Positions 1 through 8,653 of a DNA stretch of 64,000 nt are shown here, in pieces. Numbering within the stretch: position 1 is the first letter of the stretch; each line of letters opens with the position of its first letter. Source of the stretch: Bradyrhizobium murdochi. Lineage in GTDB: Bacteria > Pseudomonadota > Alphaproteobacteria > Rhizobiales > Xanthobacteraceae. The translations under genes and the position numbers were made by a program. The notes under the pieces are model-generated. The model was not told the origin of the DNA, did no database searches, and saw only the letters and a program-made list of their open reading frames with translations. The DNA is taken from assembly GCF_000472965.1 (NCBI RefSeq), contig NZ_AXAU01000028.1, positions 1 through 64,000 of the forward strand, in the 5' to 3' direction.

Positions 1-83
1 TCTGCTAATGGGATGGTCCGGCCGTGCTCCGGCCCTGCCAGCACGAGAAGCTGGCAAGGGGCGCTCAAGACAAGGAGCACGCC
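1..83 (+). other. IS110 left-side noncoding DNA (cut by window edge)
   Basis: These bases lie directly upstream of an IS110-family transposase. They can form two short stems: GGCC at 20-23 with GGCC at 31-34, and GCCAGC (37-42) with GCTGGC (50-55). IS110-group elements are known to carry a structured bridge RNA in the noncoding DNA upstream of the recombinase gene, so this is where part of such an RNA would lie. The element's left end is outside the window, so neither the RNA nor the boundary can be confirmed. Confidence 0.35.
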
Positions 84-1148
84 ATGTCTCAGAAACTCAA
101 CGCGACGATCGCCGTGATCGGCATCGATATCGGCAAAAACTCGTTCCACATCGTGGGTCATGATCACCGCGGTGCCATCGTGCTGCGGCAGAAGTGGTCA
201 CGCGGCCAGGTGGAAACGCGGCTCGCCAACCTGCCGGCGTGCTTGATCGGTATGGAGGCCTGCGTCGGCGCGCATCATCTCAGTCGCAAACTCCAAATGC
301 TTGGCCACGATGCCCGCCTGATGCCGGCGAAATACGTGCGCCCGTATTCGAAGGGACAGAAGAATGACTTCCGGGATGCGGAAGCCATCGCCGAGGCTGT
401 CCAACGCCCGACCATGAAGTTCGTCGCGACCAAGACCGCCGATCAGCTCGACCTTCAGGCGCTGCACCGCGTCCGCGATCGATTGGTCGGTCAGCGTACC
501 GGCGTCATCAATCAGATCCGTGCGTTCCTGCTGGAGCGGGGTATCGCCGTGCGGCAAGGCCTGCATTCGCTGCGGTCCGAGTTGCCGGGTATCCTGGCAA
601 CACGCACCGATGTGCTCTTGTCTCGCATGTTGCGCATCATCGAGGATCTGGCGGGAGACTGGTGCCGACTGGATGCGCGTATCGAGGGGCTATCTAGCGA
701 AATCGAAACGCTGGCCCGTCAAGATGAGGCCTGCGAGCCACTGATGACGGTGCCCGGCATTGGCCCGCTTATCTCGAGCGCAATGGTGGCCGCGATCGGC
801 ACTGGAGACGTGTTCTCGAAAGGCCGCGACTTCGGCGTCTGGCTTGGACTGGTGCCGAAGCAGATATCGACCGGCGATCGCACGATCCTCGGCAAGATAT
901 CAAGGCGCGGCAATCGCTACCTGCGCGCGCTGTTCGTGCAAGCCGCGTGGGTTGTGTTGGTCAAGGTCAAGTGTTGGGAGCGCTATGGCCTCAAATCTTG
1001 GATCGAAGCCGCCAAGAAACGATTGCACCACAACGTGCTGGCGATTGCGCTCGCCAACAAGCTCGCCCGGATCGCGTGGGCGGTTCTCAACAAGGGACGC
1101 GCCTTCGAATGCGTCAAGACGGAGGAGACGGCGTCCCGACCTGCCTGA
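84..1148 (+). CDS. IS110 family transposase (DEDD/serine recombinase)
   Basis: A 354-residue transposase that would catalyse recombination of its own IS110 element. The N-terminal RuvC-like DEDD domain is complete: GIDIGK near residue 14 gives the first Asp, GMEACVG gives the Glu, and KNDFRDAEAIAEAV gives the last two Asp. The C-terminal transposase domain is also present, with PGIGP, WLGLVPKQ, a Ser in ISTGD and RRGNRYLRALF. The length is normal for the family (roughly 300-400). I chose the ATG at 84 because AAGGAG lies six to seven bases upstream and the reading frame before it has no family similarity. Nothing visible is broken, so it is probably active or recently active. Confidence 0.93.
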   Translation: MSQKLNATIAVIGIDIGKNSFHIVGHDHRGAIVLRQKWSRGQVETRLANLPACLIGMEACVGAHHLSRKLQMLGHDARLMPAKYVRPYSKGQKNDFRDAEAIAEAVQRPTMKFVATKTADQLDLQALHRVRDRLVGQRTGVINQIRAFLLERGIAVRQGLHSLRSELPGILATRTDVLLSRMLRIIEDLAGDWCRLDARIEGLSSEIETLARQDEACEPLMTVPGIGPLISSAMVAAIGTGDVFSKGRDFGVWLGLVPKQISTGDRTILGKISRRGNRYLRALFVQAAWVVLVKVKCWERYGLKSWIEAAKKRLHHNVLAIALANKLARIAWAVLNKGRAFECVKTEETASRPA

Positions 1149-1689
1149 TCCTCGCGCCGTGCTCGGGGCCGTCAAGGCGCGGCCTGGCAGCGCCAGCGCA
1201 AGACGCCAGGACAGCACGACGGCCGGCCTTGACAGCCCTTGCGCGTGGCGCGTCTGCGCGCGCAGGCCGGGACGAAGGAACGACCGCCAGGCACGAACAA
1301 AGGAACAGCGCGAAGTGAGGAGCTATCGATGAGGTAACCAACATCCCTTACCCGCCGAGGTCTGCGAGAGGATGAGACGACGATGGAGGATCGGTCTTCC
1401 CGGCGCATGCGAACACTGGTGACCCAAATGGCCCGGTCGAGGCCTGTCCGCTAATCAGCTCGCATGCGCGCTGATATCCATGATGGCCCGGAGCACCACA
1501 CGCTCCAAGCAGAGGCCGGATACATTGATGCAAGACCGCATCTGCCAGGTTGACGAAACCTCTTGCAACGCGCGGCCGGACCATACATTCGGGTCACAAG
1601 CACCCGTTGCGGCAGGCGGCAGCAGAGTCCGCTTCGCAGCAGCCGGCCGACATGATGAGCTGCGATCCCGAGAGTCTGCGGAGGCCTGT
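1149..1689. other. Noncoding tail of the IS110 element and unassigned DNA
   Basis: No supported gene. The first part is GC-rich and likely forms the right-hand noncoding end of the IS110 element, but I cannot fix the element's boundary because IS110 elements usually lack terminal inverted repeats. Open frames on both strands have compositional bias but no family features. Confidence 0.4.
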
Positions 1690-2205
1690 TGTTGGAGCGC
1701 CGACCGCCACCGCCGCGGAAACCTCCGCCGACAAAACCGCCTGCCTCTACGTAACCCTCCGCCGCCAGCGAAACCGCCGCCACCGCAGCCGGCGAAGGCG
1801 ACAGCGCCTCCAGTCCGTCCACCAAAGCTCGCCCGACCGCGGGCGGACTGCAGGTTGGCAGCCCTGCCGGACGACATGTTCCTGAATGCGGTGTCGCGAC
1901 CACCGGGCCCCCGCCGCATCGCGACCGCGGTCGCCGGCGCTTGCGCGATCACGGCCACCACCCTTGGCACGATTGACCGTACTTGGCCGATTGGCTCGAT
2001 CACCGCCCGCACGATCACACGCGGCTGCGCGGTTGCCGCCACGATCGACCGCGCGCGCCAACTCGGTCGCTCGCGCGATCGCAGGACCTGCTGTCCGTCG
2101 CAGCCGCGGAAATCCATCCGTTTCCTGCGCCGGCTTTCAGATTGTTGTTGCCGAAGCGCTGCTGAAGCACGAATTGGATCCGCAAGGCATGCTCAACCCG
2201 GGCGT
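1690..2205 (-). pseudogene. DUF3300 protein remnant (C-terminal part, frameshifted)
   Basis: Read on the minus strand, the region shows the hallmarks of the DUF3300 C-terminus: QQRFGNNNLKAG near 2,130-2,165, then after a frame change DFRGCDGQQVL, then an Arg/Ala-rich stretch, SSGRAANLQSARGRASFGG, and finally Gly-rich repeats ending about 1,690. The N-terminal domain is missing and at least one frameshift near 2,118 breaks the frame, so this is a relic. DUF3300 proteins are exported proteins of unknown function common in Bradyrhizobium. The Gly-rich tail produces a long, artificial Pro-rich frame on the opposite strand. Confidence 0.65.
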
Positions 2206-2540
2206 CCTGATCGATCCGTAACGGTACGCTGCCGAGAGAGATAGGTCATCCGTACCCCGATTTGTCGGCGACTTGATCGCGAAACTGCTGCTCCTCAGGG
2301 GAGACGACCGAAACAACCCTGCAGCACCCTTCGGCTACTCAAGGCGATCACTCAGGATTGCCCGTTGGCGCTGACCTTCTCGGAGGAGAGCTCCATCGGG
2401 CAATCCACGGAAACTGGTGCAGCTTGGCCGCGTAGGTGGCCGCGCCAAATAGTCGTGCCGCTGCATACAAATTCAACGGTCCCGATCAACCGGGCCTCTG
2501 CAACGGGCCACGGTGCGGTGGCTGGAAATCATGTCTGTGA
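2206..2540. other. Intergenic DNA without a recognised gene
   Basis: Nothing supportable on either strand. It may contain further decayed sequence between the DUF3300 relic and the NIPSNAP gene. Confidence 0.4.
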
Positions 2541-2861
2541 TCACTTGATGGGTGAGAAGCTGACTGGCACCACGATCTTGTCCTCCTGGTAGAGCAACGC
2601 CCCTAGTTCTTCGTTGCGCCGAAGAAACTCCTGCCAGTCGGGGTCTATGGCCATAGCCGCCCGGCGGCGCTGCCGCTCTTCAAGCGTATCGAATCCCCAG
2701 AGGTGCACGACCTGGTTCAGCGGACCGATCTCGGTCTGAAAGAAGCCGATCAAGTTGCCGAGGTGTCGAAGCTGGACCGGCAAGCCGAATTCCTCATAGA
2801 GCTTGAGCCATTTGCCAAGTTTCAGGGGATGCATGGTGTAGGTGCGATGATCAATGACCAT
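2541..2861 (-). CDS. NIPSNAP family protein
   Basis: A 106-residue protein matching the NIPSNAP fold (dimeric alpha-beta barrel). It opens with the typical YTMHPLKLGKWLKLYEEFGLP, followed by GFFQTEIGPLNQVVHLWGF and DPDWQEFLRR. Bacterial NIPSNAP proteins have no single established activity. The gene starts about 18 bases after the stop of the ABC ATPase remnant on the same strand, with GAGGA six bases before the ATG, so the two were probably co-transcribed. Its upstream partner is now truncated, so expression may depend on a new promoter. Confidence 0.85.
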   Translation of the reverse strand: MVIDHRTYTMHPLKLGKWLKLYEEFGLPVQLRHLGNLIGFFQTEIGPLNQVVHLWGFDTLEERQRRRAAMAIDPDWQEFLRRNEELGALLYQEDKIVVPVSFSPIK

Positions 2862-2879
2862 AGGACGTCCTCGCGATAG

Positions 2880-3863
2880 TCAGACGGCCAGTCGGTGCGC
2901 ATGTTTCGGTGCCTCGGTGTCGCTTTCGAGCGGCGGCACCACGCGTTCGGTCTGGGGATCGATCAGGTGCATATGCCGAAGCTGCGCGCATAACCGTAAA
3001 GGCTCGCCGGCGCCGCGCACGCGGCCAGCGTCGCCGATTGCATTATAGGCGGCGCCAGCGAGCGTGAAGGTGATCAGGCTTGTGGCCCCCATGGGCTCGA
3101 TCACGTCGACAACGCCATCCAGAAATTGGCAATCGCCATCTGGCGGCTCCGCACGGTCGGTGAGGTGCTCGGGGCGCAAGCCAATCTCCACTTCAGCTTC
3201 CGCATAGGCGCGATAAGAGGCGAACCGGTCGCGCGGCAAAGAAATCGCAGCGCCGTTGCGCAGTTCAGCTCTCAATTCGCCCTTTTCGAGAACAAGTCGC
3301 GCCGCGATGAAGTTCATTTTCGGCGAGCCGATGAAGCCGGCCACAAACTTGTTCACCGGCGCCCGATAAACCGACATGGGATCGCCGACTTGCTCGATGC
3401 GCCCGCTGCGCATAACGACAATCTTGTCAGCCAGCGTCATCGCTTCGATCTGATCGTGCGTGACATAGACGACGGTGGTCTTGAGGCGCTGATGAATGCG
3501 CTTGATCTCGATCCGCATCTGAGCCCGCAATGCGGCATCGAGATTGCTCAGGGGTTCGTCGAACAGGAAGGCACGCAGCTCGCGCACGAGGGCACGACCC
3601 ATCGCCACCCGTTGGCGCTGTCCGTCCGAAAGTTGTCGCGGTTTGCGATCGAGCAAGGATTCAATCCCCAGGATTGTCGCCGCCCGCTGCACCAGTCGTT
3701 CGCGTTCCGCCCGTGGAACGCCCTTCATTTTGAGGCCGAAGGCGAGATTGCCGCGCACAGTCATGTGCGGATAAAGCGCATATGACTGGAACACCATCGC
3801 GATGTCGCGATCTTTCGGCGCCAGATGCTCCACGGCCTTGCCGCCGAAACGAATCGAACCCAA
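2880..3863 (-). pseudogene. Sugar-type (MalK/UgpC-like) ABC ATPase, 5' end lost
   Basis: The frame encodes most of a CUT1-class ABC transporter ATPase: the Q-loop (MVFQSYALYPHMTV), a signature variant LSDGQRQRVAMGRAL, Walker B (AFLFDEP), the H-loop (YVTHDQIEAM) and the C-terminal regulatory TOBE domain. It begins at a TTG in the sequence GSIRFGG, so about 45 N-terminal residues including the whole Walker A P-loop are missing. The break coincides with the start of truncated IS110 sequence at about 3,855-3,861. Without a P-loop it cannot bind nucleotide normally. No N-terminal fragment is found beyond the IS remnant, and no cognate permease or binding protein is nearby. Confidence 0.85.
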
Positions 3864-4653
3864 GCCCTACGTCAAGCGGCAGAAGAACGACAGCACCGAC
3901 GCGGAGGCAATTTGCGAGGCGGTCACGAGGCCCAATATGCGGTTCGTGCCGACCAAGACGGTCGAACAACAGAGCTGTCTAATGCTTCACCGGGCGCGCC
4001 ATCTCTTCATCCGCCACCAGACTGCCGTGATCAATTCAATCCGCGCCTATCTGGCCGAGTTCGGGATTGTCGCCCCTGTCGGGCGCCGGGGTGTCGAGCA
4101 ACTGCTGGAGGTCGTCGCCGATACAGCCGACGACCGGCTCCCCGAGGTCGCCCGTGCCTGTCTTGCCGCTCTCGGCAGTCAATTGCGCGCCCTGAAGGCC
4201 CAAATCCTGGAGTTCGACCGACGCATCATCGCCTGGCATCGATCAAGCGTGACGAGCAAACGGCTGGACGCGATCCCCGGCGTCGGGCCGGCGCTGGCAA
4301 CCGCTTTGGTCGCCAGCATTGCGGATCCCAAGGCCTTCCGATCGGGACGAGACTTCTCGGCCTGGGTTGGGCTGGTGCCGAAGCAGAACTCGAGCGGAGG
4401 CAAGGACAAGCTTGGCAATATCAGCAAACAAGGTGATCGCTATTTGCGCAGCCTGTTCACGGCTGGTGCGCTCGCCGTGATCCGCTACGCCAAGATCCAT
4501 GGCACCGGCCATCGGCCCTGGCTCACGGGACTGCTGGCGCGGCGACCGACCAAGGTCGCCGCCATCGCGCTCGCCAACAAGCTCGCCAGGATGGCTTGGG
4601 CGATGATGGCGAGGGGCGAACGCTACCGGGAACCGGTCGCGCTCACGGCGTAA
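3861..4653 (+). pseudogene. IS110 family transposase, N-terminus lost
   Basis: The sequence starts abruptly inside the transposase at KPYVKRQKND, so the first half of the RuvC-like domain with the first Asp and the Glu is missing. The remaining motifs are intact: STDAEAICEAV, PGVGPALATALVASI, WVGLVPKQNSSGG and GDRYLRSLF. An upstream start at 3,802 would fuse 20 residues of antisense ABC-ATPase sequence to it, which is not a natural N-terminus. The protein differs from the first IS110 transposase in this window, so it belongs to a distinct element. It is very likely inactive. Confidence 0.88.
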
Positions 4654-5043
4654 ACGAGATCGCGCCGGACACCACGGCGTGACGTAATGGTTGGGAGGAC
4701 GAACAGCACGTAATGCAGTGCCGGTCGATCCGGCGATCAGGACAACCCACTTGGGCCATAGCATCTCTGAATGCGTGCTTTTGATCGGGACCTGATCCGC
4801 GGAGGGCATTATGGCCAGCGGTCATGGGTACCGCGCAAACAGGCCGAACACATGGCTGCTCCGACCAATGCTGCAGCGTGAAGATTCTCCTTGCCAACCC
4901 GGAGCCGTCCACACATGGCCCATATTCGTACAGCGCTTTGATCGCCGCGATGTCCGCTCTTGGACTGCCTGCTGACGGCGGATCTTCGACTAGGCTAGCC
5001 GATCACTAGCTCTCCCGCACATTCCCCGAACGCAAGGTCCGCT
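4654..5043. other. Right-hand noncoding end of the truncated IS110 element
   Basis: No gene is supported. The stretch after the transposase stop up to roughly 4,990 is probably the element's noncoding right side. The last 50 bases abut the liv operon's 3' end. I see no clear inverted repeat or target duplication. Confidence 0.4.
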
Positions 5044-5748
5044 TCAATCCGCGCCGAGATATGCCGCCTTAACCTTGGGATCGGACAACAGCGCCGCGGC
5101 TGCGCCGGTCAAGGCGATACGGCCGGTCTCCAGCACGTAGCCGCGGTCGGCGATTCCGAGCGCCGCGGTGGCGTTCTGCTCGACTAGCAGGACGGTGATG
5201 CCGCTCGCCTTCAGCGCCACGATCGCAGCGAGGATCTGATCGACGAGAATGGGCGACAAGCCCAGCGACGGCTCGTCGAGTAGCAGCAGTTTCGGCTTAC
5301 CCATCAGCGCACGGCCGAGCGCCAGCATCTGCTGCTGGCCGCCGGACAAGCCGCCGGCGACGAGATGGCGTTTCTCGCGCAGCACCGGGAACATCGCAAA
5401 CACCCGCTCGCGGTCCTGCTCGATCTCGCCGTCGCGGCGCATGTAGGCGCCGAGCCGCAGATTATCCTCGACGCTCAAGGGGCCGAACACCTGCCGCCCC
5501 TCCGGCGCCTGCGTCATGCCGCGCTCGACGCGGCGGTGCGGCGGCAATCTGTCGATGCGCGCGCCGAGGAAGCGGATTTCGCCACTGCTAATCGGCTGTA
5601 CGCCCGACAGCGCGCGCAATAGCGTGGTCTTGCCTGCACCGTTGGAGCCGATCAGTGCCACCACCTCGCCCGTGCGCACCTCCAGGCTGACGCCTTTTAG
5701 CACCCCTATGCGGCCGTAGGCGCTGTGCAGGTTCGACACCTCAAGCAC
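5044..5748 (-). CDS. livF: Branched-chain amino acid type ABC transporter ATPase LivF
   Basis: A 234-residue ATPase of the HAAT (LivF) class that drives uptake together with LivG. Seen: Walker A GSNGAGKTT, Q-loop region TQAPEGRQVF, signature LSGGQQQM, Walker B LLLLDEPSLGLSP and switch region LLVEQNA. I chose the GTG at 5,748 because it gives the family N-terminus (LEVSNLHSAYG) and has a G-rich stretch six bases upstream. An ATG at 5,769 in the same frame is possible. It overlaps livG by eight bases and ends the minus-strand livJHMGF operon. Confidence 0.93.
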   Translation of the reverse strand: MLEVSNLHSAYGRIGVLKGVSLEVRTGEVVALIGSNGAGKTTLLRALSGVQPISSGEIRFLGARIDRLPPHRRVERGMTQAPEGRQVFGPLSVEDNLRLGAYMRRDGEIEQDRERVFAMFPVLREKRHLVAGGLSGGQQQMLALGRALMGKPKLLLLDEPSLGLSPILVDQILAAIVALKASGITVLLVEQNATAALGIADRGYVLETGRIALTGAAAALLSDPKVKAAYLGAD

Positions 5749-6523
5749 GTGCAGCCCCCCGCGCGCCATGTTTGCCGAGATAGGCCTCCAGCACAGCCGG
5801 ATTGTCGCGAACTTCGCGCGGCGTGCCTTCGGTCAACGGCCGGCCGCGCTCGAGCACCAGGACCCGGTCGGAAACTTTCATCACCAGCTTCATGTCGTGC
5901 TCGACCAGCACCACTGCGATGCCCTTGTTTGCAACGCGCCGCACCAAGTGATCGATTTCTTCGGTCTCGACGGAGTTGCAGCCGGCCGCCGGTTCATCGA
6001 GCAGCAGCACCCGCGGCTCGGCGGCCAGCGCGCGGGCGATCTCGATTCGCTTGCACGCGCCGTAGGGCAGTGAGCCGGCGAGCTGGTCGGCGCGGCGACG
6101 CAGGCCCACCTCGTCGAGCAGCGCCAGCGCCGCCTCCCGCGTCGCGCGATTCTGTCGCGTGACCGACGGCAGCCGGAACAGGTCGGAAAGCAGATGACAC
6201 CTTTCGCGCAAATGCCGTCCGACCATCACGTTCTCTGCGGCGGTCATGCGCTGGAAGATTTGCAGGTTCTGGAAAGTGCGCGACAGGCCGAGGGCGGCTA
6301 GCGCCTCCGGCGCACACCCGGTTACGTCTTCCCCCATCAGCTCGACGTGGCCCCGGTCGGCCACATAGAGGCCCGACACCACGTTGAACAGCGTGGTTTT
6401 GCCGGCGCCGTTCGGCCCGATGATGGACAGAATCCGCCCCGCGTCGACAGAGAAGCTGACGTCGTCGACGGCCTTGATGCCGCCGAACGAAATGCCGATG
6501 TTGCTCGCGGTAAGGATCGTCAT
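5741..6523 (-). CDS. livG: Branched-chain amino acid type ABC transporter ATPase LivG
   Basis: A 260-residue ATPase of the LivG class. Seen: Walker A GPNGAGKTT, a FQNLQIFQRMTAAENVMVG stretch after the Q-loop typical of LivG, a signature of the form LPYGACKRIEIARAL (LivG members often deviate from LSGGQ; QQ is here replaced by AC), Walker B LLLDEPAAG and the H-loop EHDM. The ATG at 6,523 overlaps the livM stop as ATGA, pointing to translational coupling; upstream in-frame starts would intrude into livM. It would pair with LivF as a heterodimer. Confidence 0.93.
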   Translation of the reverse strand: MTILTASNIGISFGGIKAVDDVSFSVDAGRILSIIGPNGAGKTTLFNVVSGLYVADRGHVELMGEDVTGCAPEALAALGLSRTFQNLQIFQRMTAAENVMVGRHLRERCHLLSDLFRLPSVTRQNRATREAALALLDEVGLRRRADQLAGSLPYGACKRIEIARALAAEPRVLLLDEPAAGCNSVETEEIDHLVRRVANKGIAVVLVEHDMKLVMKVSDRVLVLERGRPLTEGTPREVRDNPAVLEAYLGKHGARGAARA

Positions 6524-7470
6524 GTGCGCACCCGCCCTGCCAGCCATCTCGACACCGTGGGTACGATGCCGTCGCGCATGAAGATCATGGACACAATAAT
6601 GATCAGGCCAAGCAGCAGATGCTCATACTCCTGGAATACGGTCAGCACCTGCGGCAGCGTGATCAGCATGGCGGCGCCGACGATGCTGCCGACCACCGAG
6701 CCCAGTCCACCCAGCACCACCATGGTGACGAGCTCGACCGAGTGCAGGAAGCCGGCCTGATCCGGATTGACGAAGCCGTTCATCATCGCAAGCATGGAGC
6801 CTGCCAGCGAGGCATAGACCGCTGCGATCACAAACGCCTGCAGCTTGAAGCGCGCCACGTCGACGCCGGCCACGCGGGCAGCGACCTCGCTGTCATGCAG
6901 CGCGCGAAAGGCGCGGCCGGTCGGGGTCTCGCCGAGATTGAGCGCGATCCAGGTGCCGGCGACGAGCACGCCGCCTGTGATCCAGTACCAGGTGCTCGAT
7001 CCGGTGGCGCGCCAGCCGAGCAGCGACAGCTTCGCCACCGACATGCCATCGGGCCCGCCGGTCCACCGGCTTTCGGTAGTGATCACCAGGGCCACAAGCA
7101 CACCGAGGCCAAGCGTGGCAATCGCAAGGTAGTGTCCCTTCAAGCGCAGGATGGGACGACCGACGAGCCAGGCCAACGCCGCCGAGATCACCGCGCCGAT
7201 CAGCAGCGCGCCCCAGGACGGCAGGCCGACATGAGCAGGCCCGATCGCCACGGCATAGGCGCCGATTCCGAAGAAGCCGGCGTGGCCGAGGCTCACCTGC
7301 CCCGCCTGCCCCATCAGGATGTTGAGGCCAACCGCCGCAAAGGCCGATACCCACACCAGCGAAGCGACGCGGAAGTAGTAGCTGGACGGAAACCCCAGCG
7401 GCAGCAGCACGACGATCGCGGCGAGCACGATCAGCGTCAGGCTGCGATGGCCAAGCCACGCTGGCATCAA
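6520..7470 (-). CDS. livM: Branched-chain amino acid type ABC permease LivM
   Basis: A 316-residue inner-membrane permease. It has the LivM features: an early GLNILMGQAGQVSLGHAGFFGIGAYAVA block, repeated hydrophobic segments, and the C-terminal coupling region GLAGS-type (ASLAGSMLAMMNGFVNPD) followed by VLGGLGSVVGSIVGA. The length is normal. The start overlaps the livH stop by four bases and the stop overlaps livG by four bases. It forms the transmembrane heterodimer with LivH. Confidence 0.93.
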   Translation of the reverse strand: MMPAWLGHRSLTLIVLAAIVVLLPLGFPSSYYFRVASLVWVSAFAAVGLNILMGQAGQVSLGHAGFFGIGAYAVAIGPAHVGLPSWGALLIGAVISAALAWLVGRPILRLKGHYLAIATLGLGVLVALVITTESRWTGGPDGMSVAKLSLLGWRATGSSTWYWITGGVLVAGTWIALNLGETPTGRAFRALHDSEVAARVAGVDVARFKLQAFVIAAVYASLAGSMLAMMNGFVNPDQAGFLHSVELVTMVVLGGLGSVVGSIVGAAMLITLPQVLTVFQEYEHLLLGLIIIVSMIFMRDGIVPTVSRWLAGRVRT

Positions 7471-8339
7471 ACCCTCTCCACCACGCGGCGTCCGAACAGG
7501 CCTTGCGGCATGGCGAACAGCACGACGAGAATGACTATGAAAGCGAAGGCGTCCTTGTAGGTCGAGCTGAGATAGCCGGCGCCGAACGCCTCGAGCAGGC
7601 CGAGCAAAAGCCCGCCGGCCACCGCACCAAGCGGATTGCCCATGCCGCCGAGCATTGCCGCGGCAAAGCCCTTCAAAGCCAGCAGCGTCCCGACGTCATA
7701 GCTCGTCAGCGTGATCGGCGTGATCAGGATGCCGGCGACGGCGCCGATCGCCGCCGATCCGCCGAATGCCAGCGCCATCACGGTTGTGGTGTTGATCCCC
7801 ACCAACCGCGCCGCCAGGCGATTGGCGGCAGTGGCAAGCACGGCCTTGCCCAGCACGGTACGTTCGAGAAACACGTACAGTAACAGCACGATCACCGCAG
7901 CGCCGCCGAGCACCCAGAAGCTCTGCGGCTGCACCGCGGCGCCGAACAGGTTGATCGGCGCGTCGCCAGAGAACGACGGCAGCTTGTGGAACTGCTTGTC
8001 GAACAGCATCTGTGCTGCGCCGCGCAGCAGGATTGAGGCGCCGATGGTGATGATGATCAAGGTGACGGCGGGCGCGCCGCGGGCCGGTTCGATCGCAAGC
8101 CAATACAGCAGGAGGCCGACGGCCACGGCGACGGTGACAGCAATGAGTGCCGCCAGCGGCAGCGGAACGCCGGCGGCTGCGACAAACACCGTCACCATGC
8201 CCCCCAGCATGACGAACTCACCCTGCGCGAAGTTCACCACGTCGGAGGCGTTATAGATCAACGTGAAGCCGAGCGCGACCAGCGCATAGACCGCGCCCAC
8301 CGTCAGCCCGGACATCAGGAATTGGAAGAATTCGGCCAT
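7467..8339 (-). CDS. livH: Branched-chain amino acid type ABC permease LivH
   Basis: A 290-residue inner-membrane permease with the LivH pattern: GLTVGAVYALVALGFTLIYN, VVNFAQGEFVMLGG near the N-terminus, and AAMLGGMGNPLGAVAGGLLLGLLE near the C-terminus. It is the first permease gene of the operon, separated from livJ by about 310 bases that carry two palindromic repeats. That separation leaves room for differential expression of livJ and livHMGF. Confidence 0.93.
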   Translation of the reverse strand: MAEFFQFLMSGLTVGAVYALVALGFTLIYNASDVVNFAQGEFVMLGGMVTVFVAAAGVPLPLAALIAVTVAVAVGLLLYWLAIEPARGAPAVTLIIITIGASILLRGAAQMLFDKQFHKLPSFSGDAPINLFGAAVQPQSFWVLGGAAVIVLLLYVFLERTVLGKAVLATAANRLAARLVGINTTTVMALAFGGSAAIGAVAGILITPITLTSYDVGTLLALKGFAAAMLGGMGNPLGAVAGGLLLGLLEAFGAGYLSSTYKDAFAFIVILVVLFAMPQGLFGRRVVERV

Positions 8340-8410
8340 ATGCCCGCTTTGATTGTCCTGGTTGAACGCAGCTCTTCGACGCCTGATCGCACGCGCATGT
8401 CCGGTAATGT

Positions 8411-8455
8411 GGCCTCATCCTTCGAGACGGCGCTTCGCGCCCCGCTGAGGAGGGG
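8411..8455. repeat. Bradyrhizobium-type short palindromic repeat
   Basis: The element reads CCTCATCCTTCGAGACGGCG, then a short loop, then GCGCCCCGCTGAGGAGGGG. Half-sites CCTCATCC/GAGGAGGGG and GGCGC/GCGCC can pair into an imperfect hairpin. Very similar REP-like palindromes are known to be scattered in intergenic DNA of Bradyrhizobium and Rhodopseudomonas. It lies between livH and livJ and may act as a terminator or transcript-stabilising hairpin after livJ. Confidence 0.65.
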
Positions 8456-8572
8456 CTAGTGTCACATTTTCTGCGTCATACGCGCGCTTGACCCGCGTAT
8501 CCGTCTTGCTGACGCGCGCATCCATCGTCCCGAAACACGCTCGCGCCCTGTCAATTGCGGCGAACTCATCTC

Positions 8573-8625
8573 CCCTCATGGTGAGGAGCGCGGCGCAGCC
8601 GTGCGTCTCGAACCGTGAGGCCTTC
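8573..8625. repeat. Second copy of the short palindromic repeat
   Basis: The element contains CCCTCATGGTGAGGAGCGCG and, on the other side, CGTCTCGAACCGTGAGGCC. It is the same repeat family as the copy about 160 bases away but in the opposite orientation, which fits the REP/BIME habit of paired inverted copies. It lies immediately downstream of the livJ stop. Confidence 0.6.
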
Positions 8626-8653
8626 AGTTATCAGACGTCGGCACAATACCGCC

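Noticed and set aside
1480..2244. A plus-strand Pro/Arg-rich protein of 254 codons
   Set aside because: It is the antisense of the Gly-rich DUF3300 relic and has no domain.
3802..3860. Natural start of the second IS110 transposase at 3,802
   Set aside because: The first 20 residues are antisense ATPase sequence; the real N-terminus has been lost.
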